Assembly (NCBI RefSeq): GCF_012273895.1
Contig: NC_052130.1
Span: 4,960,001 to 5,024,000 of the forward strand
Source of the DNA: Zerene cesonia
Lineage: Eukaryota; Arthropoda; Insecta; Lepidoptera; Pieridae
Length of the DNA stretch: 64,000 bases
Direction of reading: 5' to 3'
Shown here: in pieces, positions 10,301-24,200 of the stretch
Layout of the letters: every line of letters starts with the position of its first letter
How positions within the stretch are numbered: position 1 is the first letter of the stretch
Program-made: the position numbers and the translations under genes
The notes under the pieces: model-generated
What the model saw: the letters and a program-made list of their open reading frames with translations, nothing else
Told to the model about the DNA's origin: nothing
Databases searched by the model: none

Positions 10301-13300
10301 AACATAAATCTATAAAGTATAACCCTTAAATATGTAGATCAAAAATATTAAAATATCCCCTCATTGAATGCTCGAGGAACCCCTAAATCCCACACTTTTG
10401 TACAGAGCACAACACAAGTGTACGCGTACTCACAGCGGTGCTGGAGGAGAAGGTGTGCGACCTGGCGGAGAGACCGTACCCGGGCCGCGGCGCCGACCGC
10501 AGAGACGACACCACTGCAACACTAGCCGCTGTACTCATACTCACTCTCTACTTCAATAGCCATTGCGTCATTTTCGTCATCAGTGTCATTATATTATTTG
10601 CTGTCTAGTGAACAATGTTATTCAGTTGTATGTCATGTAAACATAATTTACATAATTTTGTCAGCTTTTATACATGTTTGGTCAGCACTGTCATGTCATG
10701 TCACTGTCACATCATGTCACCTGATGTCCACTATCTCAATTTAGTCATCGTTTTATCATTTGTCAGTGGTGTAATTGCCAGTACAGTCTGCATAATGCCA
10801 TAAAATCTATATTATTTATTATTATCCAACTGTCACCTCAGTCAAACATCAACAGCGTCTCATAAACGTACGTCAGTCTCGTCTCTACAGTTAAATCAGT
10901 TGNNNNNNNNNNGGTACTCACATTGCACGGCGACATCCCGGCGGGCAGCGTGCTGGCGCGGGTGGCCGTGCCCGAGCCGCCGCGCGCGTACATTACTACA
11001 CAACACACACACACATGCTACTTGCTTGTCACATACACGAAACCGTTGGCTGAGGTTGATTTCGATTTTCTGTTTGTATGTTCACCACATTAGGAGTAAC
11101 GGAGAGGCTTTCTTTTATAGAGCATATTGGCCTCGCAATTTTATTGAATAAAATATTTAGGAGATCGTGAATGGCCATATAATAGCCATCGTGAAGGCCA
11201 TACGTATTTAAACTGATTGAACAAATATTTTAGATCGAACAAGTTAAAATGGATTGTATTTTTAGCTTGACCTATACAAATTACCAAAAAATAGAAAAAA
11301 ATCTTCGCCACGGTTAAATTAAAATCTTATTACTAATTATTTGAACTAATTTATCATATCATAAAAAAACATACAGGGATCGACTCATGCAACTAACTTA
11401 GAATCAAACAATAAATTTATTTCATAAATAATTATTAATTCGAAAAACTACACTTCGAGACACTGCACAGATTAGCCCTCGATCCCTGAATGTTCATGTT
11501 TATTTATATTTAAATTCTCTAGAGCTCGCTAAAAATATCCACCAAATAACATTAAAACTTATTTTAATGTCATTAACGTACAATAAACAACTACATCCCA
11601 AAAATTAAGAAAAGTTTTCTAACAAGCAATTTTTTTTTTTTGTAATAGTCGGTAATGGAGCTGGTGGGACGCCTGATAGTAAGCGCTACCAGCGCCCATG
11701 AACATTTGGAGAAGCATAAGGTCCATTGCAGACCTTACACCTCTACAAATGGATTATAAATTGGGAAGGGATTAAGAAAAGATTGTCGAGAGGAATAAAG
11801 GAAAGGACTGGGAAGGGTAAGGAAAAGGATATGGGCCTCCGGCTCATTGGGGTTGTGATACTTTCCCGGTGCGAGCTGGCCCAATTCATGCCGAAGCATG
11901 CTCGACTACCACATACGTGAGTTTTATACAACGCCGCTCGGACAATTTTTTGACTACCTTCAAAAGGGCGATTGGGAGTTCAGTTGCTTACAGCACGTTA
12001 AAGCTTGAGATAATCTATTTTCCTTATAAGAATAAAGAGTATATAATTATAAATTATCTATAGTTTGAAATTATTCTGTTTTTATCTAAATAAAAAACTA
12101 CTTAACATGAAAATAAAGTATGATAATCCTCTAGCATCATATTGCAAACGATATTTGAATATAATAAATAATAGTTGGTGTCGTTTGGTGAACATTTTTA
12201 TATAACCACATCAAAAATCACATAATCTTTAAAACCGTGGTAACAATGTCAAAAATTAACGACGCAAATTAATTAGATGACGAACGAAAATATTGAGAAA
12301 ACATATTAAAATAAAAAATTATTTAGCCTCAGCACTACAGATCGATTGTTCTATTAATAATTTTTCTTGTGTATTCAACACACCTCCACCAATATTTGTT
12401 TAGAAGCGCATGAAGGCAAATAATGTGATTTTCGAGTGTTTCCTTAAATAAACCAGCAAATTATAAGCAAAACATATTTCACGTTCAAATAGCAAATAAT
12501 CTGATTGAATAATTTCAACATCAATTATATAGCGTATAATATTGATGCAAAGTTGTATGTAAATAAAATTTCAAGAAAGCCATTGCACTTATGTATTTTT
12601 GAAATGTTTGTTTATATGTATGATATGTATAATATGTACATATATATACATGTATAGGTTGTAGCGATATCAACATCAGAGAGACAAATGGTGAATAGCA
12701 TTTGTTAATAAAGCGAAAAAAGCGAGGTTTCATGCTAAATTTAGAACACAGTGCCAATCTATTTAAAAGAAAATAAAAAAAAAAGAAATGGAATAAACAA
12801 ACAACAACGAGTTATTCCTGGGGAAAGTTACACATACAAGGACTTACGTTTTTTTGTCTAGCATCAAATGATGCCTAATAGTTAAAATATATAATTATTC
12901 TTTTGAAAATAAATCAAATTAAAAGTATTCGTTTTGTTTGCCAATAAAATATAATGAGGAAGATATGGGAATAATCTTTAAATAGAAGAATTCAAGCTAT
13001 GAAAGCCGCTTGCAATTCCATAGTCTAAATATATCACACAAACATCTAAGGCCGAATTACCATAAATACTCTTTGAATAGTACAGCACAAGACAAAAGCA
13101 CATACTACTTAAGCGCCCTGTTTTACCTGCACGTGCCCGCCGGTCGCTTGTCGCTGTTAATATAAACAAAACTACTCTATCCGTTTCGATGAGATTGCAT
13201 TTTGCCGTAAAATTCAATAAATATTTTCATACAAGTAAAGTTTTTGGTAATATCAAGAATATAATTTAAAAGTAATAAATACTATCTGATTTCGCTGTTA

Positions 13301-15175
13301 CCTAGCTTACGACAAAATTTGTTTGATAGAGCCCAATATATATTGTTTAATAAAATAAACTGATAGAGCAGCTTTGCAGGTATACACATGGGAACCCAAA
13401 AATTAATAATACCATGTTAATAGTGAAATGCGATGAAAGACAAATCATAGACATGAGTTCGTAATAATTAAATCATAAAATCAACTGTAAGAAGCGGCAG
13501 TTTGTCTATATGATATATATACGATAGATATAACATTATACACAATATGGGATTTAATTTAAATTGGGTGGTTGTTCTTGTATTTATTAACATAAGAGCG
13601 ATCATTGTAGCTAATATTATAATCAAATAAATTGTATAACTTGCTGTTATACAGTGTATACGTAAGGAATTTGTTTCAACGCGATTCTTAATCAGAATAA
13701 TATAAACTCATAAAATTATTAAAACTATCACCGATCGTATGAGTGAACAGAGTTTGAATTAAATCTCTCCGTTTAAAACGGGTCGAAATCGAGTCTAAAT
13801 GAGTCGGTTACATCCATACGTGTAAACATACAAATATACAAGTGACGCTAATAAAAGTGTTAAGAAAGAAAACGAATATAACATGAAATATCTTCTTAAG
13901 GTCCTAGATAATCTCTTCTAATACGATTAATAATTATGACTTTAAAAAGTTGTATGTTAAAAATCCTATACAGCCTGTTATTTATGAGATACACATTTTT
14001 TGTATAAAAAACGAACCAATCTTCATATAGCATAGATGCTATAATTGAATTCGTAAAGTTATAATTGATATCAGCTCCAATTACCACATTGTATAAACGA
14101 AATATCAACCGTATTATCAAATGAGAAGGTCCAATTTTGTGTACATTAAAACACAATATAACAATCCCTTTATAACAAAAACAGCAAAGACATAATGAAT
14201 TAGACCATCTCATTAAACACAACATCATTTTTGAACCGAACTCACCGTCGCTAGTATGATATGTTTGTACTGAAATAAATAATTATATAAACATATTTTA
14301 CTTCTGTCTACATTGTGTCTTTCATATCGCTATACATAAATAAAAACGACTGTCAGATAATAAATACTTCTTTGTTTAAAATAATTATCGCAACGAAGTT
14401 ACAGAAACGTTGAAATTAAATAAAAAAAAACTTATTTTTGAAATATAAACTTCTTTGCTTCTAACGGCTTCGTTACGTAACGCGTTACGATTGTCTATCT
14501 CCCTTTCTCTCACGCATACGGCAGGAGTAGGCACGCTTCTGCTATCTCTCTCTAACCTATACTGCTAGCCGTATATAGGACAGAAATGACTTTTATGTTA
14601 TCTCTATCTCTTCTGCTGAGCGTTTAGTGACGCACACGTTTTTTTTTAATGTAATTCCGCATACAACTATCATTCTTTCAATAAATTATTTATTTATTAT
14701 TTGACAGATCGATTTAAATACACGTTTAAATAAGTATAGGGTACACATATTAAATCACTATTTGAACTGTAATAAGAAGAGGGAATTCAAAATATTGTTA
14801 AGAACGTGTAAGGTGGAAATTTATCTTAAATATGTTACATAATATTGTGTTTTATATGGCGTCGGAAATTTTAAGGTTAGTTGTAAGGTTTTCAAAAGGG
14901 AGAAAAACATTTTAGGCCAAATACATTAATTTTATAATATATTGACATTTATGTATATAATATGAGTGTTTTTGGATTACAAGAGGTTTGTTTTCATTTG
15001 TTAATTTTTGTGATTTCATTCACCCCATATATATTTCTAAATTCATAAATAGGCCATAGCGTTTTTGAATGTAATAACTTTTATATGTTTCTATGTGTAG
15101 GTGTGCGTGTGTGTGAGTGCGCATCACGCACCATTATAGCGCGGATCCGTGTGTGACCACATCGTATCTATACAG

Positions 15176-15212
<37 letters not shown>

Positions 15213-18200
15213 TGTGCGTGTGCGTGTGTGTGCGTGTGTGTGTGTGTGCGTGTGCGTGTGTGTGTGTGCGTGTGTGCGTGCGTGTGTGCGTGCGTGTGTG
15301 TGTGCGTGTGTGTGTGCGTGTACAATAGGGCAGTACGCACCGTTGTAGGAGGGCACGTGGTGGTGGTCGGACAGCGAGTGGCAGTCGTGGTGGCGCGGGC
15401 GGTCGAGCGTGCGCGAGGGCGACGCGCCCACCGGCGACGAGTAGCGCAGCCGCGGGGCCGCCTCGCGCGCCGCCGACGGCGTCCTGCCACACGCGACATT
15501 CTACACATACTATCTGACCCGCCGGACGCTGTTCTGCCTTACTCTTATCGTTTAGCGGTATAGAAAATTGATGTTGGTCGATTCTCAGACATACCCGATA
15601 AGGATGTGCACACAAAGTATCATAAGAATCGCTCCAGCCGTTTCAGAGGAGTTCGGTAACTAAAATTGGCGGTAATTGAGTGACGCGGAAATTTTATGTA
15701 TATGATTTTTTTGTGTCATAGCGGGCTACTGAGCTGGTGGTTCGGCCTGATGGTAAGCGACCACATGAACATTCGCAACAGTACTGTCACTGCGAATGTG
15801 CTACCCACTTTTATGAAGTATAGGATAAGGAAAGGATTGACGGCGGAAAAATAAGCAATGGACTGCGAAGGTTGAGAAGAAGGAAACGGGCCTCCAGCCC
15901 CTCCCATAAATCTTCCACTTTAATCGCTCTATGTGTTAAAAAGAATCCTATTAACATAGTTCATTCAAACCAACGATATTAATTAAATAAAAACATACAA
16001 ACCTGCTAGCGTTCCTAGGATCTAAGTTTTGTTTCTTCCACTGCTGCAATTTCTCACGTTCCTTGACTTCTTTTAAAAATACCTGCAATGTTAAATTGTA
16101 ATAAATAAAAGATTAAAACGCTTCAAAAGTGCTTTTTTAAGAAGTCTAATTGAATAAAACTCTAATATTACAAAATTTCGCCTAACTGCTAAACAGTTTG
16201 TTGGCGATGTATTAGTGTACAACGAACCCCCCCCCCCCCCCCTTTCCCGCCCGCCTCACCTGCGCGATCCCCGAATCGATCTTAGCGAGCTCCTGCTCCT
16301 CCTTGCGCAGCTTCCGCTCAGGCAGCCCGTTGCCGTTGAGCTGCCCGTTGGCCGCTCCCCCCGCACCCTCCGCACCGTCCCCCTCGTCGTCGCTCTCCGG
16401 CACGCCCTTGTACGTGTCGGACCAGCGGCGGCGGCGCTCTGATATGATGCAATGCAGAAATATATAGTGTCGGATATCAATTGTGTATTAATATTCTGTT
16501 AGATGAATACAGATGTCAGTTAAGACACAGATGTCGTTCATCATAATATGTCAAAACTCGTTTAACTATCGTATCCTACGAAATATCGAATCACTTTGAA
16601 ACGTGACTCATTCGCAGGGATTGCACCTTGGTGTTCGAACGTTATTTATTAAATATTCGACCCAAGTATCCTCACTTTATTCATAGTATTTGTGACTGGC
16701 TGTGATTTGTTATCAACTAAGTACATATAATAGGCAGTTGTGTAGAATCGCAGTACATTTTAATTACGATAAATATAATATTATAAACAGCCCTCTCTTT
16801 GATTTCTAACAATAGATTATGTACTATACGAATCACTATATTGCATATATAAAACATTGTTTGTGTTAAATTAAATAGTTAAATAAATAAATAAAAATGA
16901 TAGTAAGTTACGCCAGCGGAACCCTAATGTAACGCTGAGTCGACGGTTCGCACGGGAACGTATATATATTACTGTATGCAGCGAATTCCTTTGGTGCGAC
17001 GTAATTTTAAGTTTTCATGTTAAATAAGTTTAGTATTATATTCATTACTTTTTATTCGACTTTTTTTTGGGGCCTCCGGCTGTGTGAAACATAATTAGTA
17101 CGACAATATTTAGACAATAACTTTATTCAACAAAACGCCAATTATTGGAAAAAACATTTCACAACTCCTTTTTTCTAAAATGATGTAAAGATCACGTGGT
17201 ATTAGTTGAAATTATACATAGTCAATCCATTTCTTACTTGTAGATCGTTTGCTGTAATACAACACTAAACATTTTGCACTACTCTTCCTTTTATAAAATA
17301 ATCTAGATAATTTATGGGAATGGAAAAGGTTGTATGAAACTCTTGTTACTTTGAAATTTAATCGATATCAATTTCAGCATAATTTTCAAATAATGGGTTA
17401 CAAATAAAGTATAAAATATTTTCAGGATTTTTGAAAATAAAACAGCTAAGCTTCTTTAAGGTTTTAAGGTAAAAAGAATGTAAAATATAGATAGCCAATT
17501 TGTTGGTAATCCGATTTTCCTAATAACTTTTGGCATAATAATTGACACCTAGCGAAGTAGACATGGGTCAGCACCATATAAAAGGTAAAATGTAAACCTT
17601 ACTCGGAAGGTAGTAAATAAAATAGTAAAGAAAGTAGTAAACGAAGTAACAGTTTTCTCACCAGGATCTGTGTAGGGATAAGGTGGCGCCGGGAAGTCGT
17701 CTCTCTCTATCTTGGGTTTGGTACCCGGTGGAGGCTTGTACGCGGATGGGTAATGTGATAGTTCTATCGGCTCCTGGAATATAAATATATTCTTAGTAAT
17801 TTTTAATTTTAATTATGTTTAATTAATCGATTCAACTCACACTTTTCCGCTGTTTCATTCACAAAAAAAGGTATGTGTAATTATTGCCATATTTAAAGAA
17901 GTTTGTTCACCATAACCAAGTATTATAATTTTTATTCATGTGTGCATAGTTTCATTAATCGTTACAAATATTATAATTTCAAGTTGTTTGTTTGAGTTCG
18001 CAACGGAGCGATTTATGGTATGATTTTTGTTTCTCGATATAGGTTAGTAGGTGACATAGGCTACTTTTCAGCGCGATGAAACACGTAGCTACCATGGAAA
18101 TTTCCTTCGACTTCACGAACCAAGTCGCGGGCGGCAAGCTAGCAACAAAACAAAGGGGGCATTACCTCATTGTTCATATGCGGCGACTTGGGGCGCGGCG

Positions 18201-21200
18201 TCTCGGCGCGCATGGAGTCGACCAGCACGCGCATGCCGGGCCGCGACGACGCCTTGCTGCCCGGCCGCGAGCTCGTGCGCGTGCTCAGGCTCGCTGCATT
18301 CAGAGAGAGAGAAATTTATTGCACATTTCATTACATTGTGCACTGAATACACACGTATTAAAATAAAAAGACACATACGGGTATTACAAAATTAGTCCGA
18401 TAATGGGTCCACATGATATATTATATGATTATGCTTAGCAAATTTTTGTAACACGACATATATTAGCAAAAACGAAATAAATTGACAAAACATTGCTTAT
18501 TAATGAAACAAAAATACTTTTTCGATTTGAATTTTCAAACAGCCGGAAAAAACATAATAAATTCACAAATAATTGCTTAGCTTAGGTAGGATCGGTAATT
18601 GGTAAAACAGAAAATAAACAAACGTCCGTAAAACAGCCAACAAACAAACGGTCGGTAAAAAAAGGTAACAAAGCTTTCGGTAAAACAGGCAACAAAATGG
18701 TCGGTAAAACAGGCAAAGAAAAACTGTCTGTAAAACATGCACCAAAAAGTTGTCGGTTAAACAGGCAACATAAAGGTCGGTAAAACAGGCAACGCAAAGG
18801 TCGGTAAAACAGGGAACAAAATGGTCGGTAAAACAGTGGGCACTCACAGGGCGGGCGGTGGAAGTGCGGCGAGGCGGGCGGGCGGTCGGCCGGCGTGACC
18901 GGGCCGCGCAGACGCGCCGGCTCGCTGGTGAGGTACGAGAACGCGGTGATGCGGTGCGGCGACGCGTCCGCCGAGCAGCGGCAGCGGTAATCGCGCAGCA
19001 CCAGCCCCGGCGATGCGCCGCGGTACCCGCTGCCGTACTGTGCGCATCGCGAACGAACACGTATATATATACGATTGGATACGATAAATGACCTTTGATA
19101 ATCCGTCAAATATCATTTGAAAAAGATTTACAAACCACATCTTTTTTTTAAATTCGTCGACTGCTCTATCAAATTTTAATATGTAAGTTTATACATGGCC
19201 ATCTAAGATATAAATTGATTTGAATGAATATGGCGCTTAAAAATCGTGTGTATTGTGTAAATTGTATTGCTTTAACCTAGATTATTGTAACATTTTGATT
19301 TTTTTTTTTATATCCTGTCACAAACACAATTTATTTTCTTGTTACACACACATAATTAAAAGCATATATATATATATCAAAAGTTTTTTAATCAATATTA
19401 TTTTATAGTTATTTTTATAACATTAATAAGATACATAACTTTAATATAGTATATATACGTGTAGAAACGTACAAAACTAAAAACATTTTTTTTATTAATT
19501 TTTATATGATACTCCACTACCCTGAAATTATTTAATTAACTATTGCATTGCATACTTACTCATAGATGCTTAGATCATTCTTTCCTTACTAAAACTTTTA
19601 CATTCTAATAATATACACAAAACATCAACACGTCCGCATGCCGTAATGCGTGATAAAAGAAGGGAAAAAAACTACATGATACTAAAAATGACAAAAGAAT
19701 GTAAATGTATCAACTTAAAACGAAACTTAAAATAATAATAGCCTTCTAACAAATCATATTCTGAACATACTCGAATTCAATGGGCTTTAAATAGAGCAAA
19801 AAAAACTTTAGTCCAAGAATTATGTAAAGAATTTTTTTCCACACGAAATCCGCACATAGCGTGTATATATATCATTTAAATGAAAAGCTTCTGAAACGAT
19901 TTGTCAAAAGGCTAAAAAAAAACAAAAAAAACGGACCTTCCTATTGAGACTACTGTACGGGCTGCAGTAGGAGCCGTTGACGCTCGGCGTGCGCGACCGC
20001 ATGGAGAACTGAACACAAGCATGTCGCTGTCTCACTCGCTCTCGCGTGTGGCGCACGCCACCATCCTGCTCGCACGTGCGTGCGTGCATCACGGTGGCGC
20101 GACCATCACGGTGGCGCGACCACTCGCGTCGAGCGTATCTCAATTGGACTTGGTAAGTTTTATAAGTGAAAATGTACTTTAACCAAGACTGAACTGCAAG
20201 TCCAATTGAAACAATAAAGACAAGCTTAAAAAAATAAAGCAAATCATAAGTAATCAATAGATTTTTGTTGCCAACAAAAAAAAGTGATTCAAATTAAATA
20301 AAACTTTATTGTCTATCACTCATTTTGCTTTATTTACAAAAATGAATTCAACATATGGAAATAGGGAAAAAACAATGTGTCGAATTGGATAAATTTGATC
20401 TGATCTCTGAAATAATATCAATATGACCGGGAAAAATGATCTGGAAATCTCTCAACAGCTGTGCTACATGTATAATTATACGGTAATCAGTGAATGATTT
20501 GAAAAAAAACTATGTGACAAGTTTTCATGTGTGCACATGCAAATAAAAAAACACTTCGACATTCCCCTTAAGAGCAAAAGTCACAGTAACTTATTCCCTT
20601 CCGAAATATTAACAAATGAAAAAAAAAAAAAATAGCACACAACATAAAAACATCGAAAACGACGATAATCTATTATAATATATTATATTGTGTGCATAAT
20701 ATACATGAGATTTTTGTTTTTCCCTTGATATATTTGTGCCTGATGATAATTGCATGCTGCGGTGCTGGACCACACCTTTCTCTTGCCTGCTTATGTACGT
20801 AACAATAGTGTGAAACGTGTACATGTGTGCATATGCACCTATGCGTGCGTGTATGTGTATATTTGAGTGCATTATTAACGTGTGTGTGTNNNNNNNNNNN
20901 NNNNNNNNNNNNNNNNNNNNNNNNNNNNNNNNNNNNNNNNNNNNNNNNNNNNNNNNNNNNNNNNNNNNNNNNNNNNNNNNNNNNNNNNNNNNNNNNNNNN
21001 NNNNNNNNNNNNNNNNNNNNNNNNNNNNNNNNNNNNNNNNNNNNNNNNNNNNNNNNNNNNNNNNNNNNNNNNNNNNNNNNNNNNNNNNNNNNNNNNNNNN
21101 NNNNNNNNNNNNNNNNNNNNNNNNNNNNNNNNNNNNNNNNNNNNNNNNNNNNNNNNNNNNNNNNNNNNNNNNNNNNNNNNNNNNNNNNNNNNNNNNNNNN

Positions 21201-24200
21201 NNNNNNNNNNNNNNNNNNNNNNNNNNNNNNNNNNNNNNNNNNNNNNNNNNNNNNNNNNNNNNNNNNNNNNNNNNNNNNNNNNNNNNNNNNNNNNNNNNNN
21301 NNNNNNNNNNNNNNNNNNNNNNNNNNNNNNNNNNNNNNNNNNNNNNNNNNNNNNNNNNNNNNNNNNNNNNNNNNNNNNNNNNNNNNNNNNNNNNNNNNNN
21401 NNNNNNNNNNNNNNNNNNNNNNNNNNNNNNNNNNNNNNNNNNNNNNNNNNNNNNNNNNNNNNNNNNNNNNNNNNNNNNNNNNNNNNNNNNNNNNNNNNNN
21501 NNNNNNNNNNNNNNNNNNNNNNNNNNNNNNNNNNNNNNNNNNNNNNNNNNNNNNNNNNNNNNNNNNNNNNNNNNNNNNNNNNNNNNNNNNNNNNNNNNNN
21601 NNNNNNNNNNNNNNNNNNNNNNNNNNNNNNNNNNNNNNNNNNNNNNNNNNNNNNNNNNNNNNNNNNNNNNNNNNNNNNNNNNNNNNNNNNNNNNNNNNNN
21701 NNNNNNNNNNNNNNNNNNNNNNNNNNNNNNNNNNNNNNNNNNNNNNNNNNNNNNNNNNNNNNNNNNNNNNNNNNNNNNNNNNNNNNNNNNNNNNNNNNNN
21801 NNNNNNNNNNNNNNNNNNNNNNNNNNNNNNNNNNNNNNNNNNNNNNNNNNNNNNNNNNNNNNNNNNNNNNNNNNNNNNNNNNNNNNNNNGGTGCCAGATG
21901 GCCGCGCCCTGCAGGAACATCTCCTCGCCGTCGCCGAACGGGTCGCCGCACTTGCTGCAGCGGGCGCACGTCGGGTGGAAGTGGTGGTTCTCGCCCGCCT
22001 GGAATCGAGAGCGTCATTTTATGATGATTATCATTTTTGGACATACCAGAAAAAACCACAAACTGCAGAAAGAAAGAATAAGGATATAAATAAAAAACTC
22101 TGAAGACGACAGAAATGCGACAATTTGTCAGTGAATTTGTATTACTTTCATATCTTTCTTTTATTTTGTATATAAACTGTGAAAGAAATAAAATACGATT
22201 TTAAGTTGGGATGGGGAATTTAATAATTATCATGAGCTTCTCAGGGAGCCACTACCCAGTGTAAGAAAAATTTTTGAACTAAGTTATACATATACTATCT
22301 ATTTACAATAAATATAACAAATAAAACGAATTGCGTATACTTCTATTGATATGGCATCATAATATTGAAGATCAGCAAATCCTTAACTATAATTTATCTT
22401 AATCAACCAGCCAATTTATGCTCTATCCAGTAAATGATAGTGGCTAAATTAGCACACCCGGGTTAAAGGACTGTTGACATATCTCGTACGATTCAAAGCA
22501 ATTGTTAGTCATTGTTGTCTACACACATTAGCTGATTCATTCGATGTACAGCTAATGGATTTGTTCCCAAATTAATGGAGTGGAACACCATTGTTTTGGG
22601 ATAAGGTAACTAACTACTTAATTATTCTCTAATACAATCGTGGCATTGTGATCTTGGTATAAAGATTGCTTTTTTTTAGTACGTCCCGCCCCGGCACGTA
22701 GCACATAGCATTTTTTTTTGTCACAGTCGGCAAGGGAGCTGGTGGGACGCCTTAGAGTAAGCGCTACCACCGTCCATGAACATTTGGAGAGGCATAAGGT
22801 TGCAGACCTTACGCCTCCACAAATGGATGAAATACATCAAAATGCTAATACAGCTCTCATGGATCACATACACATCAAAAGTTCAAAAAAAAAACAAACT
22901 CTTCAGCTTTATATTGCGATGAAAGTGTTGATGGTAGTAATGCTAATGAGGATAGTGACGACAGTGATGACGATGTAGATGATGATGATGTTGGTGGTGA
23001 TGATAGTGATGATGGTTGTTGTGTGTGATGAGATGACGCGACCCACCTGCAACACCTTTCCGGATATGAACCGCTGGCAGTAGGCGCAGCGCACGCCGTA
23101 CAGCCGCTGGTAGTCGCGCTCGCAGTAGGGCACGCCGCCGCGGCCCATGTACTCGCCCTGCAGCACCGCGCCGCACTCGCCGCACGCGAAGCACCACGTG
23201 TGCCACTGCCGCTCCAGCGCCACCAGCGCCTGCCCCTCGGACAGCTCCTGCCCGCAGCCGGCGCACTCTGCGGGTTCGCGTCCATATTGTATCGGTTTAA
23301 GAACATACATGAATTGAGTTTTTTCATGATTATTACGAATTTAGATTTTGAATGGACTTATTTATATAGGAAAAGGAAGAATATGTCCATAAACTTATAT
23401 ATAGAACACACAACAAAAAATAATTGTACTGAGTACTATACATACACACAAACATGTTGTAATTATGTCGAAAATCGAAACCCACTCAACAAATTCCCAC
23501 ACAACTCACCATTAGGATCCGGCTGCCTCTGATCCACCTGGTCGCGTTCGTGGCCACGGTCGTTGTCAGACACGGGCGACGTGGGCGTCACGGGCGCGGG
23601 CGACGCGGGCGAGCGGGCCGCGCGCGCAGTGTGCTTCTGCGGCGCGCTGGTGCATGCCGCGCATATCACTTCGGTGCCCGTGTAGGTAACTTTTTCCCCG
23701 GATGGGAATGCGCGTCTGTAAGACGATGGTATTGGGTTAAATTGAGGTTAATATTGGATAAATTATTCATTCAATAATATTGTATTAAAACAGGTACATA
23801 ACAAAATTACAATTTTTAAACGATCTATATATAAAAATCAGTTGCTGCTCGTTAGTTTCGCTAAAGCTCGAGAAGGCTAGACTGATAATCATAATTTGAA
23901 ACGCAAAACTCAAATACTTCTTTATTCAATCAGACTTCTTACAGAAGCACTTTTGAATCGCCATAACATAAATTTAACATTTATCACCGGTTGCATTTTT
24001 TTGTATTGATAATATGTGCAGGCCATAACCTATTCCTTATCCTTCCCAGTCCTTTCCTTTATTCCTCTCGTCAATCCTTTCTTAATCCCTCGCCAATTTA
24101 AAGTCGGCAATCTATTTTTAGAGGCGTAAGGTCTACAATCGTCCTTACGCTTCTCCATATTTTAATGGAGGATGGTATCGTTTACCATTATGCGACCCAC

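Larger units (their letters stand above)
10996..15340 (-). other. Large Unc-115 intron upstream of the alternative exons
   Basis: 4.3 kb and AT-rich. It contains a short interspersed element at 11630-11918 and the CA microsatellite at 15177-15321. No conserved reading frame seen. An intron this long ahead of a mutually exclusive pair is a likely place for splicing control elements. Confidence 0.7.

Noticed and set aside
10560..10900. Possible hidden exon between the alternative exons
   Set aside because: The sequence is TGTCA-rich and AT-rich with no coding pattern; the phase problem is explained better by mutual exclusion.
15117..15615. Long overlapping reading frames on both strands (up to 163 codons)
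   Set aside because: They read through the TG/CA microsatellite (Cys-Val or His-Thr repeats) and through the antisense of an Unc-115 exon; low-complexity artefacts.
19904..20257. Upstream extension of the exon at 19937-20008 to an open 117-codon frame
   Set aside because: The extension is AT-rich intron plus a 17-bp direct repeat, and a proper acceptor lies exactly at 20009; the frame is open by chance.
20673..22103. Several frames of 380-428 codons
   Set aside because: Almost entirely N from the assembly gap; only the 21890-21998 segment is coding, on the minus strand.
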